Shown here piece after piece: positions 17,842 through 29,400 of a stretch of 64,000 nt of DNA. The notes beneath the pieces were generated by a model. It was not told the origin of the DNA and did not search any database. It saw only the letters and a list, made by a program, of their open reading frames with translations. The translations under genes were made by a program, and so were the position numbers. The stretch is taken from the NCBI GenBank assembly GCA_910587195.1, contig CAJUKL010000001.1, positions 74,764 through 138,763 on the forward strand. The letters run 5' to 3'. The first letter of the stretch is position 1. Every line of letters starts with the position of its first letter. Source of the stretch: an uncultured Clostridia bacterium (GTDB lineage: Bacteria > Bacillota > Clostridia > Lachnospirales > Anaerotignaceae).

Positions 17842-18717
17842 TTATTTTTCAATCATTGTGCCAATACCTTCTGGTGTAAAGATTTCTAATATCAAACAAT
17901 GTTCTACTCGACCATCTAATATATGGACATTGTTTACACCCTGCCGGATTCCTTCCATACAACATTCTACTTTTGGTATCATACCTCCTGAAATAATACC
18001 ATCTTCTATGAGCTTTTGTATTTTTTTAGAACTAATAAAACTCATAATAGAATTTGGGTCATTAATATCTCTCATAACCCCTTCTACATCTGTTAAAAAA
18101 ACTAACTTTTCTGCCTGCAAAGCACCTGCAATCGCTACAGCTGCATAGTCTGCATTAATATTATAAGTTGTACCATTTTCATCTTTTCCGATTGGTGCAA
18201 TTACAGGAATAAATTCATTACTAATTAAAGATTGCACCAAAGTAGGGTCAACGGAAACAATATCCCCTACACAACCATAATCAATGCCATCTTTTTCTAT
18301 TTTTTTCGCTTTAATGATTCCACCATCTTTTCCGCTGATACCAACTGCCTTAACGCCTTGTGTTTCAATTTCCGTTACAATATGCTTGTTTAGTTTTCCA
18401 GATAACACCATTTCAACAATTTCCATGGTCTTTTCATCTGTCACTCTTAAACCATTGATAAACTTTGATTCAATATTCATTTGCTTTAAAAATGCATTAA
18501 TATCAGGTCCACCTCCATGCACAACAACAGGATGCATACCCACTAGTTTCATCAATGCAATATCTTGTATCACTGTTTGTTTGATATTATCATTGATTAA
18601 AGCACTTCCACCATATTTTATTACAACTGTTTTGCCATAAAATCGTTGAATGTAAGGTAGTGCCTCCACCAATGTTTTTGCTTTATCAATATATAACTGC
18701 ATAACATCTTTTTCCAT
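17842..18717 (-). CDS. argB: Acetylglutamate kinase
   Basis: It phosphorylates N-acetylglutamate, the second arginine step. The 291-residue amino-acid-kinase-fold protein has VIKYGGSAL (residues about 31-39), the Gly-rich VVHGGGPDINAFL, NINADYAAVAIAGAL, and FLTDVEGVM. An N-terminal helix of about 25 residues precedes the core, a feature linked to hexameric, arginine-inhibited forms, so feedback inhibition is plausible. It lies between the MBL hydrolase (74 bp) and argD (14 bp). Confidence 0.95.
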   Translation of the reverse strand: MEKDVMQLYIDKAKTLVEALPYIQRFYGKTVVIKYGGSALINDNIKQTVIQDIALMKLVGMHPVVVHGGGPDINAFLKQMNIESKFINGLRVTDEKTMEIVEMVLSGKLNKHIVTEIETQGVKAVGISGKDGGIIKAKKIEKDGIDYGCVGDIVSVDPTLVQSLISNEFIPVIAPIGKDENGTTYNINADYAAVAIAGALQAEKLVFLTDVEGVMRDINDPNSIMSFISSKKIQKLIEDGIISGGMIPKVECCMEGIRQGVNNVHILDGRVEHCLILEIFTPEGIGTMIEK

Positions 18718-18791
18718 ATTACGTGAATCCTTTCTTTATTTCCCTTTTCGTTTCTGCTTTTATTAGTTATAAAATACAAACAACAAAACCA

Positions 18792-19613
18792 TTATACTAC
18801 AATCTCCATACCATCATAGGCAAATAAAATATTATCAAGTTTCTTTTCCAATTCTTTATAATAGCCATATGATTTTCCCCACATTTCATCAATATGTGTT
18901 ATAATTACTTTTTTAATTCTATAATAGTTCTTTATTCTAATAATTTCATCTAAAGTAAATAGTTCATCTTTAAATGGTGCATCTTCAAGTTTCGTTCCAT
19001 CATTTAATATACCATTGTCAGAAACTAAACTAATGATAAAAACATCTGTATCAAAGTATGCTTTATTGTGCTGAAATGGTTTTGGATTACAGCAGGCATA
19101 GACTACTTTCTTTTTATTTTGTTTTATAACATAAAAAGTGATGTTTCTATTTGGATTATTGTTAATAAAATCAATATCTATGTTATCTATATTGACATGT
19201 GATGTTTCATTTACAGAAATGCATCCAAGAACATCACCATAATATTTTAAACAATCACGATTCATATTATTAATATCATCAATTACCTCAGGTAGAGCAT
19301 AAAAGTTAATGGGTGCACTTTTTTCTTTTATAAAATCATAGCCTATTTTTTCAACAATTCTAATTCCTTTTACATGGTCAGGGTCACTATGTGAAATAGA
19401 AATGTTCTTTACCTCTGTTATTTTTTGTCTATTACAAGCCACTGCAATATCTTCTGGAGTATCTATCAACATTTTAATATCGTCAATATATAAACTTGGA
19501 CCTAATCTCTCATATCTTCCGCCTTTTTGTCTGGCTTCTTCACATATATTACACTTGCAAAATGAACTTGGAATAATTGACATACCACCACTACCAATAA
19601 TTTTTAGTTTCAA
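18792..19613 (-). CDS. MBL-fold metal-dependent hydrolase, PhnP-like
   Basis: A 273-residue metallo-beta-lactamase-fold protein inside the arginine operon. I place the start at a TTG at 19613, because AAAGGAGG lies 10 nt upstream and MKLKIIGSGG is the natural N-terminus; the ATG at 19646 overlaps the argJ stop and has no ribosome site. It carries the PhnP-type cysteine cluster CKCNICEEARQKGG. Its main metal motif reads SHSDPDHVKG, with Asp where HxHxDH has its second His. A later THIDEMWG supplies another His. The substrate is unknown: perhaps a cyclic phosphodiester or a lactone. It has no known link to arginine synthesis. Confidence 0.8.
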   Translation of the reverse strand: MKLKIIGSGGMSIIPSSFCKCNICEEARQKGGRYERLGPSLYIDDIKMLIDTPEDIAVACNRQKITEVKNISISHSDPDHVKGIRIVEKIGYDFIKEKSAPINFYALPEVIDDINNMNRDCLKYYGDVLGCISVNETSHVNIDNIDIDFINNNPNRNITFYVIKQNKKKVVYACCNPKPFQHNKAYFDTDVFIISLVSDNGILNDGTKLEDAPFKDELFTLDEIIRIKNYYRIKKVIITHIDEMWGKSYGYYKELEKKLDNILFAYDGMEIVV

Positions 19614-19645
19614 TGTTAGTATACCTCCTTTATTGCAGCATAACA

Positions 19646-20866
19646 TTAAGAGCGATAATCTCCATTGATGCTTACATATTCATGACTTAAATCACAGCCC
19701 CATGCTGTTGCCTTTTCGATTCCCTCTTGTATTCTAATTTCTACAGTAATTTCTTTTTCCTTTAATATTTCTAATGCCTTTTGTTCATCAAACACAATAG
19801 GACTGCCTTGTATCATTAAATCAATACTACCTTTTGCACTATGATAAATAATATCTACTTTTTTAGTATCAAAATTGATACTAGAATAACCCATAGCACA
19901 CAACACACGTCCCCAATTTGCATCTTCCCCATACATAGCCGTTTTTACTAAATTAGAAGTAACAACAGATTTTGCTATTGTTTTTGCATCCTGCTGTGTT
20001 TTTGCACCGCTGACATGAACTTCTATAAATTTTGTAGCTCCTTCTCCATCTCTTACCAAGTCTTTGGCTAATTTTGTATTGACAAAATGCAATGCTTGTT
20101 TTAAAGCCTCATAGTCTGCATTTTTTTGTGTTATTTCAGCATTTCCAGCCATACCATTTGCTAATACAATGACTGTATCATTTGTACTAGTATCTCCATC
20201 TACAGAAACCATATTATAACTTGTTTGAATACTTTCTTTTAATATTTCATCTAGCAATTCTCTTTTAATACAAACATCACTGGTAATAAAAGCTAACATT
20301 GTCGCCATATTTGGGTGAATCATACCACTTCCTTTTGCCATACCACCAATAGTAACCGTTTTTCCACCAATTTCTAATGCAACAGCTACTTCTTTAGAAT
20401 ATGTATCTGTTGTCATAATTCCCTCTGCTGCCAAATGTCCATCTTCTAAAGTTTTCCCTAATTTCGGAAAAAGTAAGTGAATCCCATTTTTTACTTTTTC
20501 AATGGGAAATGTTGCACCAATAACACCGGTAGAGGCTGTCAATATTTGTTCTTGTCCTACCTTTAAGCAGTCTGCTAACGTTTCTGCCATTTCTTGATTT
20601 GCTTTTTCACCCTCTATTCCAGTGCAAGCATTAGCATTTCCGCTATTGATAACAATTCCTTTTATCTGTTGTTTTTGTTCCATAAGTTCCATATTACGTA
20701 ATACAGAGGTCGCTTTTACAACATTTGTAGTAAAAGCACCTACAGCCGTTGCAGATACCTCACTTACAAGGATTGCCATATCCTTGATGCCTTCTTTTAT
20801 ACCGATTGCACCGCCTGTTGCTTTGTAGCCTTTTGCTGCGGTCACACCACCTTGTATTTCTTTCAC
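19646..20866 (-). CDS. argJ: Ornithine acetyltransferase / N-acetylglutamate synthase (canonical copy)
   Basis: It recycles the acetyl group from N-acetylornithine to glutamate. The 406-residue precursor starts at a GTG (20866) with AGGAGG 8 nt upstream. It has the self-cleavage site PNMATML, with Ala188-Thr189 as scissile bond and Thr189 as nucleophile, the oxyanion pair in TASTGVIG, NSGNANACTG, and SVDGDTSTNDT. All conserved residues look intact. The C-terminal CDLSHEYVSINGDYR is typical. It is preceded by a second, divergent argJ-like gene 24 bp upstream. Whether it also makes N-acetylglutamate from acetyl-CoA cannot be told from sequence. Confidence 0.94.
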   Translation of the reverse strand: MKEIQGGVTAAKGYKATGGAIGIKEGIKDMAILVSEVSATAVGAFTTNVVKATSVLRNMELMEQKQQIKGIVINSGNANACTGIEGEKANQEMAETLADCLKVGQEQILTASTGVIGATFPIEKVKNGIHLLFPKLGKTLEDGHLAAEGIMTTDTYSKEVAVALEIGGKTVTIGGMAKGSGMIHPNMATMLAFITSDVCIKRELLDEILKESIQTSYNMVSVDGDTSTNDTVIVLANGMAGNAEITQKNADYEALKQALHFVNTKLAKDLVRDGEGATKFIEVHVSGAKTQQDAKTIAKSVVTSNLVKTAMYGEDANWGRVLCAMGYSSINFDTKKVDIIYHSAKGSIDLMIQGSPIVFDEQKALEILKEKEITVEIRIQEGIEKATAWGCDLSHEYVSINGDYRS

Positions 20867-20889
20867 TTTGCTTTCCTCCTATCAGTCAT

Positions 20890-22116
20890 CTATGTTCTTA
20901 AACGATATTCTCCATTGATTCTAATATATTCATGTCCTAAGTCACAACCCCAAGCAATCGCTTCTTCTACGCCATCATGCAGATAAATGTGTATAATAAT
21001 ATCCCTTTCTGCTAATATTTCAAGTGCTTTTCCTTCATCAAAAGGAATTGGATGACCTTCTTCCATAAGCTGCAAATAACCTTTTTCATTTTGAAAAGCA
21101 ATTCCTACACGTTCTGGCTGAAAAAATCCTCCAGAACCACCCATTGCTGCTAAAATACGTCCCCAATTTGCATCTTCTCCATACATTGCTGTTTTTACTA
21201 AGTTATCATTGATAATTGTTTTTGCTAATTTTCTAGCATCTTCTTTTGTTCTTGCTCCTGTTACAGCAGCAGCAATTAACTTGCTTGCACCTTCTCCATC
21301 ATGCACTACTTGTATGGATAATTTTTGATTAATATATAAAATGGCATCTTTAAATCTTTTATAGTCCTCACTATCTTCTGTAAAGGGTTCATTTTCAGCC
21401 ATGCCATTTGCTAAAAGTAATGCCATATCATTTGTACTCATAGCACCATCAACAGAAATCATATTATACGTAATATCCACCGCATCTGACAATGCTTTTT
21501 GTAACAATTCTTGAGAAATAACTGCATCTGTTGCTAAAAAAGCTAAGACCGTTGCCATATTTGGCTGAATCATACCACTACCTTTTGCCATAGCACCAAT
21601 GGTAACCGTTTTTCCTCCTAGTTCCAATTCCACAGCAACTTCTTTTAAAAAAGTATCTGTTGTAATAATACCTGCTGCTGCTTCTTTGCTGCTTTGTCTA
21701 TCTCTTTTTAATTGTGGAACTATTTTTTTAACCCCTTCTTCAATGATACACATAGGCATTTCTTTTCCAATAATGCCTGTAGAGGCTGTCAAAACTTCAT
21801 CAGGACTAATACCAAGTGTTTCTGCATAAATTTCTGCCATTTTTTGATTATCTAAAATTCCTTTTTTTCCAGTACAAGCATTGGCATTTCCACTAATGCT
21901 AACAATTCCCTTAATTTTTTTTTTGCTTTTTACCATTTCTTCATTTCGGATAACTGGGGCAGCTCTTACAATATTTTGGGTAAACATACCTGCAACATTT
22001 GCCGGCTGTTCACTATATAAAAGTGATAAATCTTTTTTAATTTTTTTAATACCAATATGTGCACCTGTTGCTAAAAATCCCTTTGCTGCTGTAATACCCC
22101 CATCAATAATTCTCAC
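20890..22116 (-). CDS. Divergent ArgJ paralogue
   Basis: A 408-residue ArgJ-fold protein starting at a GTG (22116) with GAAGGAGG 7 nt upstream. It is aligned end to end with the adjacent canonical ArgJ and clearly a tandem duplicate. It keeps the self-cleavage segment PNMATVL (Ala188-Thr189) and TASTGIIG, so processing and acetyl transfer may survive. Three otherwise conserved positions differ: NSGNANA reads SISGNANA (Asn74 to Ile), and VDGDTSTND reads VDGAMSTND (Asp225-Thr226 to Ala-Met). This suggests altered substrate use, for example another amino acid, or a specialised acetyl donor. It lies between argC and argJ in one operon. Confidence 0.85.
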   Translation of the reverse strand: MRIIDGGITAAKGFLATGAHIGIKKIKKDLSLLYSEQPANVAGMFTQNIVRAAPVIRNEEMVKSKKKIKGIVSISGNANACTGKKGILDNQKMAEIYAETLGISPDEVLTASTGIIGKEMPMCIIEEGVKKIVPQLKRDRQSSKEAAAGIITTDTFLKEVAVELELGGKTVTIGAMAKGSGMIQPNMATVLAFLATDAVISQELLQKALSDAVDITYNMISVDGAMSTNDMALLLANGMAENEPFTEDSEDYKRFKDAILYINQKLSIQVVHDGEGASKLIAAAVTGARTKEDARKLAKTIINDNLVKTAMYGEDANWGRILAAMGGSGGFFQPERVGIAFQNEKGYLQLMEEGHPIPFDEGKALEILAERDIIIHIYLHDGVEEAIAWGCDLGHEYIRINGEYRLRT

Positions 22117-22145
22117 ACTAATTCCTCCTTCTAAGAAAAAAGCCT

Positions 22146-23189
22146 TTATGCAGGAAAAATAGGTGCCTGACAAAGTCCAGTATCTTCTTTTAATCCAAAT
22201 ACAAGATTCATATTTTGCACAGCTTGTCCTGCTGCTCCTTTGACTAAGTTATCAATGGCACCAATTACAATAATTCTTTTGGTTCTTTCATCTACAGTAA
22301 AACCAATGTCTACAAAATTAGAGCCTTTTACCCATCTTGTTTCTGGAAAAATTCCTTCTTTCGTGACTCTTACAAAATACTCTTTTCCATACCATTTTTC
22401 ATATGCTTTTCTAACGTCTTGCTCCGTAACACCTTCTTTTAAAGAAGCATAACAAGTTGCTAAAATTCCTCTGTTCATTGGTGTTAAATGAGGTGTAAAG
22501 GAAAGTGTTATTTTTTCTCCAGCTGCATAAGAAAGTTGTTCTTCAATTTCTGGAGTATGTCTGTGGGAAGCAATCTTATAGGCTTTTATATTTTCATTAA
22601 CTTCACAGTATAGACTTCCGGTTACAAGTCCTCTGCCTGCCCCACTGACACCAGATTTTGCGTCAATAATCATGCTTTTATTATCTACTAAATGTTCTGC
22701 GGTAAGTGGTAATAAAGATAAAATGCTGCAAGTGGTATAACAACCCGGATTTGCAATCAGTCTAGCCTTTTTAATTTTTTCCCTGTTTACTTCACAAAGG
22801 CCATAAACTGCTTGTTTTAATAATTCTTGTCCTTCATGCTGTAAACCATACCATTTTTCGTAATCTTCTACATCTTGCAATCTAAAATCTGCACCAAAAT
22901 CAATAATGACTGTTTTTTGTAAAATTTCTTTTGTTACTTTTTTTGCTGCTACACCATGAGGCAAAGCCAAAAAAACAACATCACATTCTTCTGCCATTTT
23001 TTCAATATCTTCTTCTTCACAAATTAAAGGATTAATCTCTCTATATCCTTCATATACCTCACTAAATTCTTTTCCGATATATCTTTGAGAAGTCACGGTT
23101 TTCAATTCTACTTCTGGATGTTGCATTAGCAACCGAACTAATTCATTTCCTGCATATCCTGTTGCACCAATGACACCTGCTTTTATCAT
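22146..23189 (-). CDS. argC: N-acetyl-gamma-glutamyl-phosphate reductase
   Basis: It reduces acetylglutamyl phosphate with NADPH. The 347-residue protein has the N-terminal Rossmann motif GVIGATGYAGNELVRLL, the catalytic Cys in NPGCYTTC, and SGVSGAGRG plus the His in ASHRHTPEIEEQL. It is the first gene of the minus-strand arginine operon argC, argJ-like, argJ, MBL hydrolase, argB, argD. The promoter about 30 bp upstream contains a 9+9 palindrome, so the whole operon is probably repressed at this point. Confidence 0.95.
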   Translation of the reverse strand: MIKAGVIGATGYAGNELVRLLMQHPEVELKTVTSQRYIGKEFSEVYEGYREINPLICEEEDIEKMAEECDVVFLALPHGVAAKKVTKEILQKTVIIDFGADFRLQDVEDYEKWYGLQHEGQELLKQAVYGLCEVNREKIKKARLIANPGCYTTCSILSLLPLTAEHLVDNKSMIIDAKSGVSGAGRGLVTGSLYCEVNENIKAYKIASHRHTPEIEEQLSYAAGEKITLSFTPHLTPMNRGILATCYASLKEGVTEQDVRKAYEKWYGKEYFVRVTKEGIFPETRWVKGSNFVDIGFTVDERTKRIIVIGAIDNLVKGAAGQAVQNMNLVFGLKEDTGLCQAPIFPA

Positions 23190-23218
23190 ACATCATTCCT
23201 CCGTTCTATAATGTTATA

Positions 23219-23247
23219 ATTATACATAATCATTTATGATTATGCAA
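23219..23247 (-). promoter_or_regulatory. argC operon promoter with embedded palindromic operator
   Basis: On the minus strand TTGCAT (23242-23247), 17 bp, TATAAT (23219-23224). The spacer and half of the -35 are a perfect inverted repeat, CATAATCAT (23225-23233) and ATGATTATG (23236-23244) with a 2-bp centre. The size, AT-richness and position fit an ArgR/AhrC arginine-repressor box. A looser partner, ATGCATATCATATGAAT, lies upstream near 23298-23314; arginine repressors usually bind paired boxes. No argR gene is in the window. Confidence 0.7.
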
Positions 23248-23401
23248 GTAAAAATGTAAAAATTCAAAAATTATTTTTAAAATACATTTGTTTTTATGCA
23301 TATCATATGAATAAATATATATTTTTTATTTTACATCATTTTCTCGTTACAATGTTACCTAAAAATTTTGTATTATAACAAAAAATTTTAGCAATATCCA
23401 T

Positions 23402-23432
23402 AAAAAACCCCTTGCAATCTGCAAGGGGTTTT
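23402..23432 (-). terminator. Terminator of the SLH-protein gene
   Basis: AAAACCCCTTGCA and TGCAAGGGGTTTT (23404-23416 and 23420-23432) form a 13-bp stem with a 3-nt loop, 5 bp after the stop codon, followed by T6 on the minus strand. Confidence 0.9.
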
Positions 23433-23436
23433 GAAT

Positions 23437-26400
23437 TTAATCTGATACAGATATGTCAGTAGAACATACCATTGTTCCAGATGAAGTATATATGGTTGCT
23501 GTCACAGTAACAGTACCTGTACTTGTTGCTCTTAAACGGTTGCCACTTGTAATTCTTGCATTTGTACCACCATCATCTGTAATTTCCCAATCAACATCAG
23601 TATATTCTCTTTGGGAGGACTTAGAAATTGCTTTTAAAGGCACGCTAATTCCTTTTTTGCATTGTCCTCCTGTTTCAATTCTAACATCGGAACTAGAGGT
23701 ACTTCTTGCTGCACTTGTCACATTTGTATTGTTTCTTGTGTTTGATGCACTTGCAGAAGTCACACTGGAAGTACCTACGGAAGTATCACCAACAGAGATT
23801 ACTTGTTTTTTTACAGCCTGTGTGGTATTGCTTGGCATATTACTTGTGGTTGTTGTGTTACTGCTTGTGTTGTTTGTTGTCTTGTTGCTTTCATTACTTT
23901 GTTTTTGCTCTTTTATTTCATTGCTTGTATCGCTTGCTGGTTTATTCACATGAATTACCAATTCTTTGACAAAGTTGTCTTTTTCTGTTTTGCCATTTTT
24001 TACAGTTGCAATTAAAGTTACCTTACCAGAAGCATTTGCATCTATGATAAAGATATTTGAATTTTGATTCAAAGTACCAATACCATTTACTTGCACAATA
24101 TTTGGTATTGCAGTAAGGGTTGTATTTTTTGCGCTCCATGTTACCGTTTTGTTGGTTGCATTGGTAGGCAATACTTTGATGCCGGTATGCTTTGTGATAC
24201 CATTGACTGTGCTTGTGCTGTCTGCTAAACGCAAGGTAATTTGTTTGGTTCTGTCGCTTGTAATGGTATATTCCTGAGAAGGAAGTTTTTGCAAATCGTT
24301 GATGTCATCAAAATTGATGTCAGAAACTGCTGTAAAAGGAATCACAATCTCATTTGTGTTGTCCTGTACCTTGTTGTCTTCCTCTGGAACATCATTTTTG
24401 TTAGATTCATTTTCTGCAGTGTCCTTGTTGTTTTCTGTTCCAGGATTTTCTGTATTGTTTTCGTTTGAAACAACATCATTTATAGGATTTGATGTATCTG
24501 CATTGTCTTCTGATGGTCGTGGCAAATTAAATGTATTTGCTTCTTCAGAAGCACTTGATTTGCCATCTGTTTTGTCTTCCGTTCCTGTGCCTGGTTGAGA
24601 TGATTCTGGTTTGGGAGCAGTACCTTTTGGAATTTCTAATATTAAAGTTGCAACATAATCTTGATTTTCAGCTAATCCATTAGCAACTCTTGCTTCTAAA
24701 GTAACTGTTCCCTTTTCTGCATATCCTGGTATTGTCAATACACTATCTTTAAAGCTCGCTACATCAGGGTCTATGCCAGTATCACCCTTTATACTCCAAT
24801 TTATTTGTCTATTTGTAGCAGTAGATGGTACTACCACTGCCTTACTTAAGTTAATAGAAATATTTTCTGTTACTGCTGGTATAACACACTTGTAAATATT
24901 TTCTCCAGATGGGTCAAGTTTTCCCATCCATGTACTCGAAAAATCTATTCCTTCTACTGCAATTATATCATTCAGAATCTCTATTTCAGTTCGGTCACTT
25001 GTAGCGTTTGTTACCTTTGTACTATTTTTAATCAATGCACCATTTTTCCAAACTGCACTGAAACAAAGCGTTTTTCCTGCATATTCCTTTGGTATAGTAT
25101 ATTCTACATAATCCTTTCCAGGAACTGTAGTAAATACTGCATTAGGAATTGGCTTATATTTGTTTTTATCTTCTTTAATTTCTACTTGCCAATTTACATC
25201 TTTATCAGAAGGACCACTATAACCATGATAAGAAGCTGTTGCAGGTCCTACCGTTATAGATTTCAAGCGAATGGTTTGGGCTGGTGCTGCCATTTTTATT
25301 TCAGAATCTAACTCATTTGACACAAAAATAGTAGATTCTTTTGCCTCAATTGGCTTAAATACTGTTTTTATGTTGACATTAAATTCTGAATTTCCCATAT
25401 TTTCAACTTGAGCATTTAAGGTAAATGTTTCTTCTGGTTTTCCCTTTACCCGTAATTCATTACCCTTTAATTCTGCAATTTCTATCTTCTTTGCTGCATC
25501 TACAATTGACCATGTAACCTTTCTGCCATCTACTGTTTCTGGTAATGTTACAGTATCATAGCCTGCAATGCTGCGCACTCCATCTTGTAAAGTAATAATT
25601 GATGCACCACTGTCTGTTCTATTTGGGAAGGTCACTTGTTGTGCCTGACAATCTATTGAAACTGATTCAGAATATTTTGTAGTAGTTGTTGGTGTCAAGT
25701 TTTCATCTTCATATTCTATATATGCTCTAAAATACATCGTTTTTGATTGATAACGATTCTCATTTAAGTCATCTGTTGTAACAGTATAAACAACTTCATT
25801 TAAAGGATTCGCATCAACAAAATTTAAAGGAGTCCAAGTTATATTATCGTAACTTTTTTCCCAGCCTTTTATTGTTGTATATCCTGTATTGTTTGCATTT
25901 ATTACTTCTGCTGTTAAATTGATTTTTCCGCCTTCATTAGTATTGGAACCTTCTGCTACTCTTGCAGTTACATTCAATTCAGGTGGAACAGTATTTACAA
26001 CTACGATAACATCACTACCAGCAGGATTAATAAAATCTTTTCCTTCTGATTCACCATTTGCAATATAAGCACGCAATCTAATTTTTCCAATTTTTCCATT
26101 TGTAGATAAGATAGTGTTATAACCTTGACTATCTTTTTGTATGGTAGCAATCTCCTTGCCTTTTGTTATATGACCATCATCTGTATCATCATCTACAATT
26201 TCCCATTGTACTGTTTTATAATCAGCATTTAAAGGATAAACTGCTGTGCTAATTGCAGAGTTCAGATTGATTGTTTGTTTTCCCTCTATAGTTAGCGTCT
26301 TTTCTCCTGTTACATCTATTTCTGTAACAGCTATTACTTTATTTCCTATAAAATTAACCTTAAAATGTTGTACATAGTCTTGCATTTTGCCTTTTCCATT

Positions 26401-29400
26401 TGGCAGAATTGCTTTAATGTATACAGTACCTTTTGGACGGTCTACTGTTGCTGACATATTTCTTTCATTGATGTAAGTTTGATTTACAATTAAGCTGTAG
26501 TTAATTTTATTATTTTTCTCTTTTTTGACAATATCAACATGAACCCATTGTTTTTCATCAGGAATACCACTTACTTTGTCAATCTCATAAGGTTTATCTT
26601 CATCTATTACCCATTCAATTTCTTGCTGTTCATAGTAAGAAGATGCTTCTTTTGGCTCATAAATATACTCTTGTGAGGTTAAAACTAATTCTTTTCCTCT
26701 GAAAGATATATTATTATCATTGTCTGAATTACCTAATCTAAATCTTTGAATAGGAACATCAACCAAAACTTTAAAAAGTTGTTCTCTTTCAGATACTACT
26801 TTGTTATCTCTAGCAGTATCATATATCTGTAATCCAACATTTGCTGTATAACCACTAAGTTGTGTTGTTTCTAATATAGCTTCGCCATCTTCACCATTTT
26901 TTAAATCAACTATCATACCAGGTGTGCTACTTCTAATCGTCCATCTTGTTTTCAAGCCTTCTTCTTCAGGATAATTGATAACTTCTAATTCTTCCACACT
27001 TAGTTTTAATGTTTCTCCAGCATGACAATAATAAGTTCCTGTTTCCTCATTTTTCATAAGTGCTGTGTTATCTACATAAGTAATGTTTGTTTTTGCATTG
27101 AATTGATAACCACTTACCACATTAGAAGGAATATCATCATCTGTAGAGTGAATTGTTAAATCTTCTCCGGTTGCTTCTGGTGGTGCAAATTCTGCTTTAA
27201 TGGTATGATTTGCTGTTACAGTATGAAATACATAGGTAATTTGTTTGTAAGTTATATTACTTCCACTTACTTTTTGTAATTCTACATCGTCAACAAATAG
27301 TTTAGCAATATGATTGCCATTTTCTGCTGTAAAAGTAACAGAAAGGTCTTCTCCATCTTTAACAGCTACTATACCCTGATTATCCAAGTTATGCGTTCCC
27401 AACGATGTATTATTCACTTCTGCTGTAATGGTATAATCTCCCTCTGATGGTTTATTATCATCATCTCCTGTTGTTCCATTACTTCCGCTACCTGTTCCAT
27501 TTCCGGCACCTTCTGTAAAAGATACAATAATATTATGGTTTGCCGTTACATTGTTAAAAGTATAAGTATATCCTTGATACGAATTATTGTTTAAGTTTAC
27601 TTCATTATCATCTACAATAATGGCTGCTACATGGTAACCAGCATTTGCTGTAATCACAAACTCTTTATTAGCACCCTTGGTTACACTTTGCTGACCATTT
27701 GGTGAAATACTACCATTTCCACCTTGCACAGATGCAGTAATAGTATAGCTGCCAGAAGGTGTTGTTCCGCTGCCATCTATTTTTTCTGTTGTGCCTATTG
27801 TAATATTAGAAGAAATATCATTTGCTTCTCCTGTTACCAGTTTATCAATCGTACCTGTTCCATCCATTCGGATAGGAGAACGTACCGTAAATGTGCCAAT
27901 TTTGCCGCCATCCATCGTAATGGAAACATTATTTAAACCGGCTGCCACTTCTGCGGTATCAATGGTATGGTTTCCTCTTATCTGTACTGTGTTATTATAG
28001 TTGATAGTTAAATTTTCTGCATTTGCATTCATTCGGAATGTTTTGGATAATTCTCGGTTTAACACAACTTTTTTCAGTTTTTCATCAGACTCTAATATAG
28101 TATCGCCTGTTACATAAACATTACCACGTACAGGAGTATTGCGCAATTTAATGGCTACTGCTTCATCATATCTGCCACCTGTGCTTTTTCTGGAGTAAAT
28201 ACTTCCATTAATGTTACAGTCGTCAAAGATAACAGAACTATCGCCGCCACCTTCCACATAAACATCTCCGCGAACAGTTACATCTTCCAATTCAATGGTA
28301 CTATCTCCAGCAGAACTTGTAATAATCAAATCATCATGAACAGTAAAATCTTTTGCTGTTACGTCTTCTGCTGAAATTCTGACACGGTCAAAGTCATCAT
28401 CTTCCCCATCGAAATTTTCATCGTCACTATCTAGTGTAAGGTTGTCATAATCATCATCGTCATCATCATCTTTATAGCTAAAATTAGGTTTTCTTGCGTT
28501 ATCCTGTTGTATCAATCTTTTTGGTTCGATTTCAGAACGAACATTCGAAACATATACTGTCATAACATCAATTTTACCTTTACCAGAAATACGCACCTTA
28601 TCATAAATTTGCATATCAGATACTTGCGCATCTTCTCCAATTCTAATTCTGGCATTATCTGCATTTTTGGTTACTTCAAAGGTATCAATATTGCTATTTG
28701 CATATAGTCTAACATCTACTTCTGCATCTAATATTAAGGTATCAATATCAGCATCTAAAATAACTTCCGATATGCTATTATCATCTATCAAAACCGTTCC
28801 ATAACCTTTTCCGTCCAGACGACCTTTTTCTTCAAATCGTACTTCTTCAATATCAGAACTACCATTATTTTTCAAAACGGCGTTTGCACGATCCATTACA
28901 ACATTTGTAATATTACAGTTTTCTAAAGTAATATTACCGCCACCCTCAACATATAAAGTGCCTTTTAAGCGAACATTTTTTAATGTAATATTTTTGCTGC
29001 CCAAACTGCGAGGTATCAACAAATCTCTTGTTAAATTTCTATTTTCCATTTTTGTATCTTCCAAAACAATACCACTAAAACCATAATCATTATCACTGGA
29101 AGTTTTTCTTGTACTGGAATCAGAACTTAAACCAGAATTTGTATTTGTTGTAACATAGTTAGGTGATGTATAATTTGTTGTATTTACAGAAGTAAAAGAA
29201 TTGGAAGAACCTGCTACTTTTTGTAAAGATGCAACTGCTTCTGCTCTTGTTAAAGATTGTTGTGGACGAAAAGTACCATTTGGATAACCACTCATAATGC
29301 CATTTCTGGATACTGCACCAATCGCACCAACTGCCCAATTCGCCATATCTCCTCTGTCCGTATAATTATACGCACCTGCTTCGTCGCTATCATATCCTTT

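Noticed and set aside
24241..24598. Plus-strand hydrophobic open frames opposite the SLH gene
   Set aside because: They are antisense to the Ser/Thr/Asn-rich linker of a well-supported gene.
28450..28490. Acidic run resembling an epitope tag inside the SLH protein
   Set aside because: It sits in a natural, longer acidic tract with similar neighbours; no sign of engineering.
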